From: an uncultured bacterium
GTDB taxonomy: Bacteria > Cyanobacteriota > Vampirovibrionia > Gastranaerophilales > Gastranaerophilaceae
Reading direction: 5' to 3'
DNA length: 29,060 nucleotides
Assembly: GCA_900550295.1 (NCBI GenBank)
Contig: URRM01000012.1
Location: forward strand, 1 to 29,060
This document shows, piece after piece, positions 29,056 to 29,060 of the stretch (position 1 is the stretch's first letter; every line of letters begins with the position of its first letter). Under the pieces are notes generated by a model. That model had not been told where the DNA came from. It did no database searches and saw only the letters and a program-made list of their open reading frames with translations. The translations under genes and the position numbers were made by a program.

Positions 29056-29060
29056 ATTTT
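29038..29060 (+). CDS. Partial gene start, truncated by the window end
   Basis: An ATG opens a frame MNTKKAI that runs to the last base. Lys-rich starts of this kind precede prepilin-like or exported proteins in related genomes, but seven codons cannot support a function. No clear ribosome-binding site is seen. Confidence 0.3.

Noticed and set aside
29038..29060. Naming the truncated gene at the window end as a type IV prepilin
   Set aside because: Only seven codons (MNTKKAI) are visible and no prepilin cleavage motif is included.

Overview
The window is an AT-rich stretch of bacterial chromosome from a diderm organism. BamA has three POTRA domains, and a Skp/OmpH-like chaperone follows it. 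FliW, CsrA, a FlhA-derived protein, a DciA-like DUF721 protein and many lysine/asparagine-rich proteins complete the picture. The best guess, inferred from the style of several proteins of unknown function and not proven here, is a gut member of the non-photosynthetic cyanobacterial sister group Melainabacteria/Vampirovibrionia (order Gastranaerophilales). There is no rRNA, tRNA, CRISPR array, transposase or phage gene. The region looks like vertically inherited core chromosome with lineage-specific genes mixed in.

Layout. 1-3065: a lineage-type coiled-coil protein (minus), then a SPOR-domain protein and a PfkB sugar kinase (plus), closed by a strong bidirectional terminator. 3081-6437 (minus): a diguanylate-cyclase-like protein with a degenerate GGDEF motif, and an overlapping nrnA-yihY-metW operon. 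6476-7165: a DciA-like gene followed by a repeat-rich spacer. 7181-10796 (plus): two exported repeat proteins, then fliW-csrA and a TPR-like gene. 10876-15006 (minus): an exported phosphodiester glycosidase, ComEC and a small XRE regulator. 15159-16156 (plus): a CsoR/RcnR-type metal sensor with its operator and a His-rich CDF efflux pump. 16143-16451: a spacer holding a 25-residue hydrophobic ORF opposed by promoter-like sequences, which looks like a type I toxin-antitoxin locus. 16452-18412 (minus): an unknown protein, a STAS-like protein and an orphan sugar ABC permease. 18610-24780 (plus): bamA, skp, a soluble protein joining a DUF4177-like domain to the cytoplasmic domain of FlhA, and a GH77 4-alpha-glucanotransferase with a C-terminal membrane anchor. 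24924-26109 (plus): nadD-yqeK. 26086-28857 (minus): ROK glucokinase-holA-holB. The last 150 bases carry a duplicated gene start, and a gene runs off the window.

Themes. Envelope building is represented by BamA, Skp, the SPOR protein and exported repeat proteins. Flagellar or type III secretion control is represented by FliW, CsrA and the FlhA-C fusion, although no structural flagellar gene is present. Glucan and sugar use is represented by GH77, ROK glucokinase, PfkB and the ABC permease. The two most unusual items are the membrane-free FlhA cytoplasmic domain fused to a DUF4177-like module (21083-22546) and the candidate type I toxin-antitoxin locus (16143-16425). Promoters, operators and start sites were read by eye, so their coordinates are predictions.
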